A stretch of DNA of 64,000 nt from Daphnia pulex (lineage: Eukaryota > Arthropoda > Branchiopoda > Diplostraca > Daphniidae), in NCBI RefSeq assembly GCF_021134715.1, contig NC_060022.1, positions 3,911,001 through 3,975,000 of the forward strand, written 5' to 3'. Below the pieces are notes generated by a model that was not told where the DNA came from, made no database searches, and was given only the letters and a program-made list of their open reading frames with translations. This document shows positions 35,401 to 47,787 of the stretch, in pieces. The translations under genes and the position numbers were made by a program. The first letter of the stretch is position 1. Every line of letters begins with the position of its first letter.

Positions 35401-36828
35401 TCCAATCTACGCAAAATGGAGGCAAAGTCGGCGTAGTTGGTAAAATGAGCCAAATCGCCTCCAAGCTGAAGACAATGCGATCGGGCAGCTTTCCATTCGA
35501 GGTTCATCGGGGTCATCTATACTTTGCGGTTACCATTATCAATTTAGATGTTCTAGAATAAATGTAATCTATTTTTAAAAAAATTGGGTGTACCCTGTAA
35601 CACGTTCCGCTATCCATGACCGATTGTGCAGGGCACTGGAAGGTTTTTTGTTGATCAGTGACTACACTTGATTCAAAGACGTAATTTCCAGGTAAAGTCT
35701 CAGGTTGTGCGAGTGACTGACCAACGTGTGACAGAATAAGCGATGAATCGAATTCGCATGCGTTGATTTTGAATTGACACCTAAAATTTGATAAAACATA
35801 CCGTAAAATATCCATCGACCTTCTATACATTTTTCCTACCAAAATCGTACGAGGGCGAACACATTTGGGAGCATCTGGGCGGCACTATTGCATCCCAATT
35901 CATTTCCAATTCTCATCCTTCGTTCAGAAAAGAAAAATGGGGTCTAGAAATACTTTTATAACAATCAATTAATTAAAATAGCGTACTTTCCTGACGGACA
36001 TTGTATGGCGGAATTATCTCCGATGGGGCACCTCCACATTTCGGCGTAAACGACACTCATGGAAGAATTTGTCGGCATATTATCGACTGAAATCTTCACA
36101 AAGCTGTCCGTAGGACGATGTGAAGTACACTTCAAAGCTATAAAGATAAGGAATCATATTAATACCACCCATTGGTATTCATTAATAGCGCAACTTGAAC
36201 ACGTGAAAGAATTCTAGACTTATCCCGAGGTCATTTTTCTTTTTATCTTGCGCAGCGGTTTGTATTGCGATTGCGAAAGGCAATTGTCACGCACTAATCG
36301 AGTGGCGTGAAATGTCAACTGTCTCTAATCAGTTATTTATTGGACATTTCGTTTAAAGAGAGGCATTTGATGGCAAGAAAAATAACCAATACGAGACAAT
36401 GACCACAAGTGTGGAACGTATCAAAATGTCAACCAACCTGGATTTTTGCAGTTGGTTGTGGCCCCCACGGGACAACGACACTCGAATTGCTGGTTGGAAG
36501 CGGAGCTCGACTCCAGCCAATAAGATGAGTTGAGAGATTTAGTCACGACAAGACACTCGGCCTCTTCCCCGCAGTAAAATTTGGGACTATTACATGCGTT
36601 TGCATCTATCCATGTGCAGGAACCGTCATTGCTAGTTGTGCAATCAGCTGAGCTACCTCCTTTTGGGTTAGCACACACAGAGAAAAAGTATTGACAATGA
36701 AACAGAGTCAATGGAAGAGGAAGGACCAACTAACTACAATGAACGTGCCAGATTGAATAACAGCAAATGAATGAAATCAACTTACCCGCCAAGTAAAGGA
36801 AGACAAGAAGCTTGAGAAATGTATCCAT
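32499..36828 (-). CDS. Adhesion G-protein-coupled receptor 3 (EGF-like, C-type lectin, HRM, GAIN/GPS, 7TM)
   Basis: Fifteen exons join to 1033 aa: 36828-36786, 36659-36438, 36137-35987, 35917-35840, 35780-35594, 35516-34978, 34906-34488, 34425-34242, 34163-33916, 33849-33767, 33707-33408, 33342-33221, 33153-33087, 33020-32724, 32660-32499. Domain order equals GPCR 2: signal peptide (MDTFLKLLVFLYLA), EGF-like region (CGEEAECLVV...CRCPVG), Cys-rich module (VVYAEMWRCPIGDNS), C-type-lectin and HRM on one exon, GAIN, GPS (CRCNHLTNFAVLM, cleavage Leu702|Thr703) and 7TM. GAIN exon 9 is nearly identical to that of GPCR 2 at the DNA level. The acceptor of exon 2 is the least certain junction. The cytoplasmic tail is Ser/Asn-rich. 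It is probably a tandem copy of GPCR 2. Confidence 0.9.
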
Positions 36829-38266
36829 TTTTTTCTCAAGTCGAGACACTATTATCACCCGCATTCGGCCATGCACTGTGTTACACTACCTTTTGATAAC
36901 GCCCGTACCACCATGTAAGACTTGGTGACTATTTTAACTGTAATCAGCACGGACAACAAATACAAATTCTTATCAAATGTACGTCAAGGGAAAAAAGCAA
37001 AGTTTTATGGGCAGCTGCTTCGCTCCTATAAAACAAAAACGCGCGGTTATACTTTTGATACGCCAAGATTACGTCTACACGGCGGGATTTTCGTATCGAG
37101 TTGCAGACCACTCGAAGAAATATTTGTTCAATATTACTTTTGCCGTACCGTACAACCTGACATCATATTAAATGTTAGACAGTATTTTTTAATTAAATAA
37201 GATGCCGCGCACTACAGAGTGTGGTATCGTATGAAATTGCTCCCGGATTTCTCCGAAAAACTGGGCCAGTTCTTGCAACCTATTTTCCCATAATCTATTT
37301 CCTTGCGCTCATGCTCGACCCGGTTTCTTCTCGTCAAGGCTATGAAACTTTTTTTGGCATACAGTTTGCCAAAAGAAATTACAGATCGCAACTCACAAAT
37401 GTTTATGGCACACATCATTCCCGATTTTCATCTTATTGACTCTCAAAAAAGAGTCCGCGAGTGCACGGATTCCGCACGTTTTCTTGCGCACATTTGACCA
37501 GATTCAAGTTGCGAACGAGTTATTTGCCAAAAGCCAGTCACACAGTCCAGTCTTTTGATCCTGCCACATCTCAAACATGGAAGGATACAGTTTTCTCACG
37601 TCTCACTCTGCAAATCGTGTCCTATTTCGGCTGCGAATTGGACGCTGCCGAATGGATGGGATGCGATACTACCGTACTACTAGTAATATACTTTGAGTCG
37701 AGCACAAAGTGGTTTCATCAATCATTTTTAAACTTACGTGTATATGTGTGTTGGCTACATTTTCCGAGGACGCATGAGACGGCTGCTGGCCCCATCCATT
37801 CTGTGGCAGTAAGTAAATTGTTTCCGTGATGCATCGGGCTGGAGCGGGATGTTCTGCTGCCGTGCAATATTTTTCAGCTTTCAATGCATCGTGTCTATTC
37901 TTTGCCAGTTGCTTTGCCGTCGCCACGCACGCACGACGAGAGATTAATGATGCGGACGCTGCGCGGATGTGACCCCCTCCGCAACGGATGTGGACAATCC
38001 GCACGGAAACATAATGATCCCTTTTCTCTAATAGCTGGCCTAATTAACTCGTATGCACAACTAATCATTTACGAATAAGGTAGTATATACAGTTAACATC
38101 CTAAGCGGAGCGGCCTCTCGGAATCGTTCGATAAATTCAGAGGAAAACCAGAAAAAAGGAAAAGTCGCAAATAATAGGGACAAACAAATGGAGGCCACAA
38201 AACGAGAGAACAACATAATCTGATCCGCTTTTTGCTCTTCCCTGACTCAGTTATGAGAATTAAAGG
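36829..38266. other. Intergenic, upstream of GPCR 3
   Basis: Control region of GPCR 3 plus sequence downstream of the unrecognised minus-strand gene. Short open frames have no domain or splice support. I see nothing else. Confidence 0.5.
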
Positions 38267-40447
38267 TTAGAATTGTGCACATGCGGGTAATCTGACTCCT
38301 CCACCGTGCATGGCCTCTTTGCGTTGACTCTCATTCCTGCTCAGTGATTCAGGAGGGAGGAAGTGAACTTGGATTGCTTTGTCGAATCGCTGAGACTGCT
38401 CGACTCGACCTGATTTCTTTAGTGGATCGTATTCCAGCTCTTTGTCGTCGTTGTGGCGCACTTTGGCGGGGCTCTTGTTCATCGGAATGGAACCTTTACA
38501 AATAGCGAAATTGCCTTACATTTGTTCCCGGCTCGTAAAAAGATACGAGTGGCCCTATTTCACCAAGCAGAGCCATTAAATCTGACGGCGTTATTGTACG
38601 GGCGGACGGGATGACAAAAACGTGAAGAAAGAGAAACCGTGTTTGACTGCAGGGGCGGCAGCCTGCGCTGCATCAGCATAGTTGTAATACTAGCGTGATG
38701 TCACCCAGACTGCATGTCTCTCTCTCACTGCAGCCAATAATTTGAGCCAATGAGAATTCCCCCGCTCTGTTCTCTCATTGTAGAGGTGATGAGGCTAGAC
38801 GAAGAGAGAGAGAGAGGGGTGCTGTTAAAATGGAATGTCGCCGAAGACAGCAAAAAACACGCCAGCAAAAGAGGCAGCTGCTGTCCGGGGGCGCGAATTA
38901 TGAATCGCAAACGCGTGAAATGGCAACTGCAGCACACTCCAAAGTGGGTCAATGGGTCAGTCGTTGTACAGGCAAAAATGTTTCTTTCTTTTTTAAGATT
39001 AGTCTGGACAGAATTAGATTCACCCAAACCGTATGAATTGTCAACTGCAGAGTGTCACATTCGACCAACTTCCTTGCCAATTTGAAATTGTCACGGGCCG
39101 TTAGAAGAAGCAAAGGTCCAGATGGGGCGAGAGGCACACCAAAGGTGGAATGAGTCGTCGCCAATGCGGATCTTTGTTCACGGCAGCGTGACCTTCTCTA
39201 CCGTTTGATCCATCCATCGAAATAGCCATTCCCATACAACTGTTGCTACGCGTTCGGTCTACGTGTAATATATACAGGGGTAGTCAGCAGGATGAGCAGA
39301 AGAGCGCTGGATACATATGTACGTACTACGTGGGATGGGTCCCGTGGCACAGACACGTTCAAGTCGTGTATAGTACACGGCATGGCGACGCATTTTCGCA
39401 ACACTGCCGCACTTATTTTTAGATTCAATTTCCTGCCAAAAAGGGAAGGCGAGCGTCACCGAGAATATGATATCATTCCGTGGGAACATGCTCGTCTGTT
39501 ATCCACGTTCCGTTACACATGCAGAATGCTCTGGCGTTCTGCACTGATGCCCTGCCATAATTTCTATTAGCGCACCGAAATGGCTTCCGCCTTTGAAGAT
39601 TGGCTAGAAATTGATTGCATTTTAATTTCCTATCCCTTTAGGGTGGCGAAGTTCGACTCGGGAATGTGTCAAAAGGTTCAACGGCCAATAATAGCCATTT
39701 CCCACAAGAGGATATACAGACGGACGTCGATGCGCCCGAATCCATTAATTCGATTAAATCCTCTCCTCGTTCTTCGAACGGAAGTCTGGTATTAAAAACA
39801 AAAATGGACGTCATTCCTTGGCCGGACCAAACAATAAACAACGATAAATAAAAGGGATTTAAAAAGGATTGATAGAAATTTCTTTAACAAACATTTCGGG
39901 GAAATCCTCACAAATTGTGTGGATGCTCAAAGATATAAAATAATGCTGTACAGCATTGCATCGATTCTCCAAAACAGAGAAACACAATAGATAGAGTATA
40001 TCTCCTTTTTGTGTAGGATGCGACCCTTGTTATTTTTAACCTGAAAGAGATTGAAAGGCCTTTGAGCTCTTTGATCTCTTCTGACGGACCTTTGTTTCCG
40101 TTATCTTATTGTTGTCGGTCGCTGATGGAAGACCACGTACGTCGGTATCAACCGACACGTGGACATTTGCTGGTGCTCTGTGCGACTGACCTTCAACGAC
40201 AGACACAGTTGTTTTTCCACGTGAGTTCCGAGATTCATCGGTAAACACACTAGACAAAAAAAATAAAATAAGTAGTGCCAAAACCAATTGAAAATCCTCT
40301 TAGTCTCAATAAAAGCTAAACAAATAATCTTCAATTCACAAGGAAAGCACTGACTAATGGAGGACGGAAATCTCTTTGTAATCTCAAAAGCACTCACGAA
40401 ATCTGGAATCTACGCACAATTGAGATGCATCTAGCCACGATGCGCAT
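38267..40447 (-). CDS. Unrecognised three-exon gene (basic 161-aa protein)
   Basis: Three minus-strand exons join with matching phases: 40447-40398 (donor ATTTC|GTGAGT), 40249-40041 (acceptor TTTGTCTAG, donor TTTCAG|GTTAAA) and 38493-38267 (acceptor TTTGTAAAG, stop TAA). The product starts MRIVARCISIVRRFQIS, basic and amphipathic like a mitochondrial presequence, and continues as a Ser/Lys/Arg-rich, probably disordered chain (KVRQKRSKSSKAFQ; KVRHNDDKELEYDPLKK) ending LPACAQF. No domain is recognised. The start is tentative: a TATAG just before the ATG could instead be a splice acceptor. The 1.55-kb second intron holds an antisense exon-like block. Phase agreement at both junctions supports a real gene, possibly lineage-specific. 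Confidence 0.45.
39642..39851 (+). CDS. Possible terminal exon of an unresolved plus-strand gene
   Basis: After the acceptor TTTCCTATCCCTTTAG a frame of 69 codons runs to TAA at 39849-39851. Its composition (SSPRSSNGSLVLKTKMD; DVIPWPDQTINND) looks like a disordered protein tail, with AATAAA-type sequence directly following. I could not find a partner exon upstream. It lies antisense within an intron of the 38267-40447 gene, so one of the two models may be wrong. Confidence 0.22.
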   Translation, partial: GGEVRLGNVSKGSTANNSHFPQEDIQTDVDAPESINSIKSSPRSSNGSLVLKTKMDVIPWPDQTINNDK

Positions 40448-43400
40448 CTATACCCGTGATCAATCGACATCAATATTCACACAGTCACGTGTCAACGTGA
40501 CTGCACTCTCACGTGTACCTCACCGAGATGGAATTGCTCCATCGATCGGGTGAATATCAAACATGCACCGCCAGTAGAGACATGCATGATTGAATAGCTC
40601 ATCCCCCTCGGCCGCACTTTCGACATTGTCAAAAGACGGACGGCGACGAAAAACATTGCAGAAATGGCTAATCAATTCGATTACAGAACCAACAAAAATC
40701 CATTTTCGCTAACTAGATTGGCAAGCTCGCAGCATGCCAACTTTTCTTCCTTTGGGCCAATAGCAAAACTTGGGAAAACAAGCGAAATATCAGGGAAGCG
40801 CAACGTATACTCGAGATCAAAAAGTTTTGCCACGATGTCGTAAGAAGGGGCTCCACCTTCTCCTACCGGCCTGGTTGTAAATACTGTATACGCACATGTG
40901 TTGTTACAGAGAAAGAAAAACAAATGATAAAATAGCTAGCATATATATAAGTGATCGATAGCAATCGCAGCTTGCGTTAGAGGTTTCCAAGGAAATCCAC
41001 TAGGGCACATATAGTCACGCTAACAATTGGTTCACTGGAATGCGTCCATAATGCACGAAATGCGCACGGGCATGGAACCGACAATTTTCTTCGAGTACTT
41101 CCGCTCCGTTTTTTATTCTTTTAATTCGCAATGAGAGAGCCAAAGAGTTTTCTCTCTCACTCTCTTGACGCCCACCAAAGTTATTCGAGATAGATCGCTC
41201 GTGCATACGCCGCCCGACACTTTTGTTGATGCAGCATTGATATCGAAGTAGGTAGACAGCTAGATAGCAGCTGCAGTAAACTAGGAACTACTTGTGGAGG
41301 CAAAAACGTGCAGAGGAGAACTACGACGGGTACATAATGCAATCATAATAGCGAGCACTCAAAAAGCGGCGAGTGTTCATTTTTTTCCTCTTGCGGAGAA
41401 GATCAGAAACGTGATTACAGTTGTTGAACGTGATTGCAATCTCACGTGGAACTCTTGCCGGAGAAGTATCGCAGCGCTCTCTCCTATAGCCTGCGTGATT
41501 GAGTAATAGACTCTTCCTTTCATGTTTTTCAACATTTCTTTTTTTTTTGTTGGAAGGTGGTCGATAAATAATACTGGTAGATGTATACCAAGAAAAAAGA
41601 AAACCTCAAGTTGAAAATCAAATTTTCTCTCTATCTCTTTGATATAGTCTACTAGAGAGCAACAGGCGTAGGGAAAGATATAAAGAAAGAAAAAGGCAAA
41701 CAAGTTAGATAGCCCATGATCATACTACTAGTATAGTTGATTTCTGATTAAATCAACATTGAGGAAAATATTGAGCACGCATACAAGATTTAGGCCGCTC
41801 TTTTAGCGGGATAATCGAATGGGGCCAAACGAGATTTCATTTGCAATCAGATACGACACGAGATTAATTAGTAGCTTGATACAACCCGTGCATCGGTCTG
41901 TAGATCAATGTCAGAGATATCGTGATTCCATCAGACCTAGCTGCCCTTTGGAGACGATGCATCAAGATTTAGTCTATACTAGCTGGATATTCGCCTGGCA
42001 GAATGTGCAATTAGATACCCAACATTGTTCGTTAGTAACCGAGGATTTCTTTGGTAATATCGACGACAGAAATCCAATCAGCAGTCAGCTGCAATAGCCA
42101 ACGTTGCACGGCAAATCGGCCGAGCGTCACACGAGCGTGTCACGAGTACCACACAACCGAACCGGGGTACCCTTGACAACGACATTTTAGACTCAAAACA
42201 AACACACAAAAGTGCCACACGCAAATAAACTAGATTTCGGCTTGATCTGGATCTCGGCAGAGAGACACACTAGTGACGTCCGAAACAAGATTGATCTACC
42301 GCGGAGCAGCAGAGTGTTGTACAGTCGAATATTATTTGGACAATAGATCCCATCGCGACATCAATGGATTTACCTTGGCTTAGCGCTAAGTGACTTTGCT
42401 CGTCGACAGCAGACGCATCTGTCAATCTTCAAAGCCAATTATAACAAAAAACGGGTGGGACAGGCTACAGCAAGAAAACATGTCCCGATCACGTGAATGC
42501 CCTCACCTGTACACCGCGGTCGACGATCCCCGCATATTACGATCCCCCCCTGCCTCTGCAATCTCCTATTGACATATTAACGACTCCCAGGCGCGTCGTC
42601 TATGACGCTGTAAAGGGCGCAGAGTTATCATTCCATCCGAAAGCAGATGGCAACCCTTTAAAGTCGACATCTTACAGAATAAAAAACCTTTGCCAAAAAA
42701 TCCAAATCTCTTTTTTGTTTCAACTCAGCTCTCAATTCGCTTATGGCATTTGTTGCACGTGGGACCAACTGACAGGCGATCCTAAACCATTCCCTACTAG
42801 CTAGGAGGAGCTGGCTGGGAAGGTAGCGCCCCGCTTCCCTCCTGTTGCTGCATTAGAAAAAGTTTATTTGGCGGCAGACGACATGTGTCGCATTGGAAGT
42901 TGGGTTGGCGAGTATATAGGAGCTTGTCGTCTAGATAGACTTAGCAGATATACTATAGTCGAGCGTGTTTTTCTTCGACTCTGGAGACTGGAAACAGAGG
43001 CCAGCAGACAGAATGGCGGGGGCACGGCCCGGCACAGTGGCAGCGCATCCGTTCCCAATAGGATTTATTTTGGCGACGACTTCTTGGGCCGACTGTTGGC
43101 GCTTGCGCAACGAGATCCGCACCACTCGCAATTGCCCGTGGAGCGCATATACACCAATGTCGCCCGTTGGTCTCCACATCAGTTCAGAGTTGTGTCTCCT
43201 ACAAGATCCAAGAGTGTCGCCCTGATTTGCATTCGCCAACTTTTCGCCAGACCCTAAACAGATTCAGCCATCTATACAGAGTCGATCCATTCCGTACGGA
43301 TATTTGGTTTTTTGTTCTCTCTTTTCCGCAAACAACAACAACAAAACTGTCTACGTCGTCAGGTAAGATTTTCAGTCGCAATTCTAATTTTAATTCCGCT

Positions 43401-44556
43401 AGTAAAACTGAACGAAAAAATTTAAGCGTGATACGAGGGGTGACAAACGTGAACTAGCGCGTTTGGGTTGGAATAGAAAGAAAAAAAATCACGGCGGATT
43501 GGCTGTCATCGACTGGCGCCGTTTCATTTAACGGCTGTCAAGCCGCAAAAAAAGTTTCTTTCCCTCCTCGGTCTATACCGAGTTCATTCACTGTAGTGTG
43601 TTGTGTACATACGGGTAATAGCGCAGCTGTTAGTTTCCCAATGTCTCCCACACACCAAACGACAGGCCAGATGCTTCTCTCCGTGTGTATAAAAAGAGAC
43701 CAGACAGAGAAAGATAGAGAGAAAATTAAAAAAAAAAAAAAAAGAAGGGTGATCGAGGAATCCCAAACGGCTGCTTTATGCACGATAGCGAGGAACTTGG
43801 GGCCTAGTTTCCAACTTGAAATTGATCATTTAAAAGAAACAAAACACAAAAAGGTCGGAGAAAATAGTCTCGAAACGCCCACGCCTTCTTTCCTCGCCGA
43901 TGCGACTTGTTTTTCGAGTTGGAAGCCAAAGAAAAGCGCGACAGCGATGAAAGGCAGTGGCGTCGCTGTCCGGTTTAGTTCGTGGGCAGAAAACGGGTTA
44001 CCTTCATCCGCCTACTAGAAGCAATTACAGATACCGAAAAACCAATAGACAGAACGTCAATAGAAAAGACAAAAAAAAAAAAAAAGCGGTTGGAAACCCA
44101 CAACTAATGTAGGTCACTCCCAATGACCGAACTCGATAACCTGAAGGGTAAAAGAAAGAGACGGATAGGGGATTTCGCCAAGCGAAAATAATCTAAACGA
44201 ACGCAAAAAGAAACAAACAAAAAAAGAAACAGAGAAGATAAAGAAAGGGCTCGGGAGTCTATTGAAGTATATCCGCAATAGGACAAGCCGCTGCTGCCGT
44301 ACTTTGTTGACGTCACCCAACAGGACTAAGTATCCGGGAGCAATCAGCCAAGCTAATTAGCCCCGTTTTCCTATGCTTATCGTTGGTTGCCATCAACCTT
44401 AAAAATAAAGTGAAAATGGGAACAAACACGCACAGAAAATTTAATTACTTTCAATGAAAATCCTATGCACACGCTATTTTTAACTTGAAATTTCTAATCC
44501 ATTTTAATTCGCGACAACTGCAGATTCCGCCTATCGAGCCAGACCAGACTGCCATC
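40448..44556. other. Intergenic/5' region of the Ras-like GTPase pair
   Basis: About 4 kb without a supported coding gene. It contains CACGTG/TCACGTG-type E-boxes around 40485-40515 and a probable promoter and untranslated exon (42913-43362, listed separately). Longer open frames near 42868-43257 lie in the GC-richer putative 5' UTR and look non-coding. Confidence 0.45.
42913..43362 (+). promoter_or_regulatory. Putative promoter and untranslated first exon of Ras-like gene 1
   Basis: TATATAGG at 42913-42920 is followed by a GC-richer stretch ending at a strong donor (GTCGTCAG|GTAAGA, exon end 43362). The next compatible acceptor (CAACTGCAG, 44515-44523) opens the exon that carries the Ras-like gene 1 start codon at 44557. 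The link is inferred from splice signals only. Confidence 0.35.
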
Positions 44557-46433
44557 ATGAAAAGCGGGATACAATATCAAATCAAAGTCATCATCATCGG
44601 AGCCCGTCAAGTCGGGAAATCAGGTATGTTGCAATCAAATTTCCTTTCATTCCTAAACGCATCCTAAATTTTGCCATTCATCTCTTCGTCAAAACGTTTC
44701 CAGCCTTAACGGTTCGCTACTTGACACGGCGTTACATCGGAGAATACAAATCCCACACAGGTAAGAAATAAAAACCAACTATCCGATTCAAACAGTCATG
44801 CATTGCACGAACCATTGACGAATTGAATTGACGACGATGTATCTTTACGTAACGCGGAATCTCCTTTCTCGCCCCCGTTTTCTTTTACTTGCGCAGACCT
44901 ATCGTATCGTCAAGTCTTCTGCATAGATGGATCCAGCATTGAAGTGGAGATCGTTGATGTCTCCAATCATCCGGTAAGATTACGAAAGTAATATTACACA
45001 TATTATGTTGTAAACGCTAGCACACACAAGAACCTGATTCAGAAATAAGAGTAGCTCATTTCATGAACAGTGGTGTAACAAGACCTCGAAACCACGACTG
45101 CAATGGTAGGAATCTCTAATTCCCTTTCAATCTCAAACTCGGAAGTTATTTCAACGTCAATTCAAGGTCCGCTTTTCAAATCAAAAATAGATACACCATC
45201 AAAAGCGGAAATGCCATTGAGCTTTTCGTAAATATTTAGCGATCAAAATATAGATTCGCTGCGCTGTAAACAAGCGATCTAATCATTAAGTATGTTAAGA
45301 GGAAGCCAGCAGTCAAACAAAGTGGTGAAGTCTAGTGCGAAAAGAAGCTAGTATCAGTCAACATGGACTGTGTGTGTGTGTGTGCGCGGAATTCGCCCGT
45401 GTTTTTATTGTGCGCAACTGGCCGTTCTTGACTTTGCGCATTTGTTATTCTAAAATTCTGTTGTCTTTTTCTTTCATTCTCTTTTTCCATCCTGGACTTT
45501 TCAACAAACGAAAACATGCACACTGAAGGAGGATACGAGTGTGCCGGTAACGCGGGCCAAAAACAGCGACGCCTGCGTCGTTGTCTATTCGATATCCGAC
45601 AGGACGAGCTTCAAAGCTGCCCACGAAGCTCTCGCCGCCCTCCAGGCCAGCAGTCAGCGAAAATCTTTCGAAGACGATAACAAAGAAGAGCAAGAAATCA
45701 ATCCAGCGCCCTTATCCGTACCTGTCGTTCTGCTGGCCAATAAGAAGGATCTAGGACATCTGAGACAGGTTAGTAGGGGAGAGTCCAATTGGCGAAATAA
45801 CCCTCCAAAAACAAAACAAAAAAGTGTCGGGACGGACACGGCTCGTACGTTGTTTGTCTCGAGCAGATTGTTGAGACGGCGAAAAAGAGCAACAACAGCA
45901 GAAAAAGAAGTCTCCCATAGTGTTGACAGAGTTGTGTCCAAAATAGAAATGTCGGCCCGTGAGTGCAACGAACCAAAAAGGGCGTGTGTGGTAATGACGC
46001 GTGTTTGTAATGGTTTCTATGTGTCATCTTTTCTTCCCTGTAAAAGGTGGAGGCGGATGAAGGACGCGAGTTGGCCAAACAGTTCTCCTGCGTCTTCTGC
46101 GAAGTCTCAGCCGCAGATCCGGCAGAGAGCGAGCCCGAAGATTTGGCCGGAATCTTCAACCAGTTGATCAAGGAAGCGCGCAGCTTCAAAATCCGTCAAC
46201 AGGACACCAACAACAACGCCAATAACAACAACAACGGCAGCAGCAGCAACAACAACCGACAGAGGAAGCGGTCCGTTTACATCATCAATCGAATGCTCGG
46301 CTCGCTCATGGGCCGCAATTCCATGCCACCGGAATTACCTTCGTCCCGCAAAGGAGGAACCTCCCAAATGGCCTCGTCCATGCCCAACGTGGCGGGATCT
46401 TTCCGGTCTGTCTTCAAAAAGCGATCCGTATAA
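44557..46433 (+). CDS. Ras-like small GTPase 1 (RERG/RASL11-like, degenerate switch II)
   Basis: Five exons join to 275 aa: 44557-44623, 44704-44760, 44897-44973, 45529-45768, 46047-46433. G-box order is Ras-like: P-loop GARQVGKS (15-22); effector region VRYLTRRYIGEYKSHT with Thr41 in the switch I position; NKKD (138-141); and EVSAA (166-170). The G3 motif DxxG is replaced by DVSN (62-65), so the Gly and the adjacent catalytic Gln of normal Ras are missing. A ~20-residue charged insert precedes the NKKD strand. The tail has a poly-Asn/Ser tract encoded by AAC repeats, then a basic Ser-rich end (SVFKKRSV) with no CAAX box. It is nearest to the RERG/RASL11 branch; the exact family is uncertain. 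Slow or absent GTP hydrolysis is inferred. Confidence 0.87.
45369..45386 (+). repeat. (TG)n microsatellite
   Basis: A short TG dinucleotide run lies in intron 3 of Ras-like gene 1. Confidence 0.8.
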
Positions 46434-47787
46434 AAATATAACACTTCACTTCCGCCATGCCCACGAGATTGTGTCAAGAGATTCCCCGTATAAACACACA
46501 CACGCAAAAAAATACTCTCTTTACCTGATGTCTATATCACGAACGAAAAAAAAAAATTATCTTGATTATTATTTATTTTGAATTTGGATCTAAATGAAAT
46601 TTGTTATGGCCCCTCGCCATAAAAAGAATGGACCCCCTTCTTGTGAAGGGGATAAATGTTTTATTTCTATAAACAAAATTCTATTAAATTAACTCTCGAT
46701 GCGGTGTTCTAAATGCTTTGTAAAAAAAGGGAAAATGTATAAAAGTTTTGATGACCCGCCAATCATCAAAACCCTTTATTTGATCAAACAACGGCTCAGA
46801 ATTTGTATGTGCACATGTGATAATACCGGTTGTTATGTTTGTCACAGTTATTGGCCCATCGATTGCGATTTTGTGTGCGTGAAATTCCCCCCGTTTCTTC
46901 ACTGTGATGATTAAAAGAGAAAAAAAGAATTTGAATATGGAATGGAAAACGGAATGGAAAATATGCCGACGACGATGATGTTTCAATCGCGCAATCTGTC
47001 TAGAACATTTCGTACCGTCAATGAGGATGTTTCTTGTCGTCGCCTTGGGCGCACTTCCAGAAAGTGAACGTGTCCCACTTTTTAATGGAATATAAAACTA
47101 AAAGTATCTTCAATAAACATGAAAACAAAAACGAACAAAAACTAAAAACAAACGGTGAAACCGTCACTTTTTTTCGGGCGAAAGGCGCGAGGCGATTTAT
47201 GGCGTCCGTTGCGACTTGCGAGTGAGTAATGATTCAGCAGCAATAACAACAGCACCGTGTGTGTTTGCATTCGCCAAAAGGATTTGCGAATACATTTACA
47301 GCTCCTTTTTCATTGAACATGTCCACATCAAAACAAAGAGGGGGGAAAATAGCCAGACGCTTGTCCAAAAATACCAAAGCTCGGCGCTATGGAAATCGAG
47401 GAAATCGGCGACGGAGAATAGGCCGTTAAAACTAATCGTGCAGAGATGCTCAGCGTGAAATCCCGCCGCCGCTCTCTCTCTCTGTCTCTGGTAAGGAGTT
47501 GGTAAATATGGTAATCGAGAGACAAGGACACGACCACTTCCTGGATAGTAGTGGCTTATGGTTATTTTGTAAAAAAAGCCTGAATTTCGATAAGGAAAAC
47601 CCAGTGCTTGCATTGCATCGTCATTCTTTTGTTGTTGGTACTCTTGACGCCAAGTTTGGAGGTGCGGCTGGCGCGCCGTTATAACGAGATGCAACTTGCC
47701 TTCATCGTCTAGTCAGAACAACACAGAAAGAAAAAAAAAAGGGAGAGAGTCGAAGAGAGTTGAAAGTAGTGTGCACCACAGTGCCGG
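46434..47787. other. Intergenic between the two Ras-like genes
   Basis: Contains the 3' UTR of gene 1 and the 5' region of gene 2, with an A/G-rich tract before the ATG at 47788. A CT microsatellite lies at ~47474-47491. No additional gene is seen. Confidence 0.5.

Noticed and set aside
37461..38078. Overlapping open frames on both strands at 37.5-38.1 kb
   Set aside because: No consistent splice sites, composition or motif; likely chance.
41819..42804. Open frames of 60-103 codons in the region upstream of Ras-like gene 1
   Set aside because: They begin at arbitrary ATGs, lack splice partners and have no recognisable domain.
42868..43257. 129-codon open frame upstream of Ras-like gene 1
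   Set aside because: Overlapping open frames exist in several frames on both strands, as expected in GC-richer untranslated sequence; no domain is seen.
45541..46167. Long open frame reading through exon 4 and intron 4 of Ras-like gene 1
   Set aside because: The conserved GTPase frame leaves at the donor at 45768 and resumes at 46047; the read-through part has no homology to the fold.
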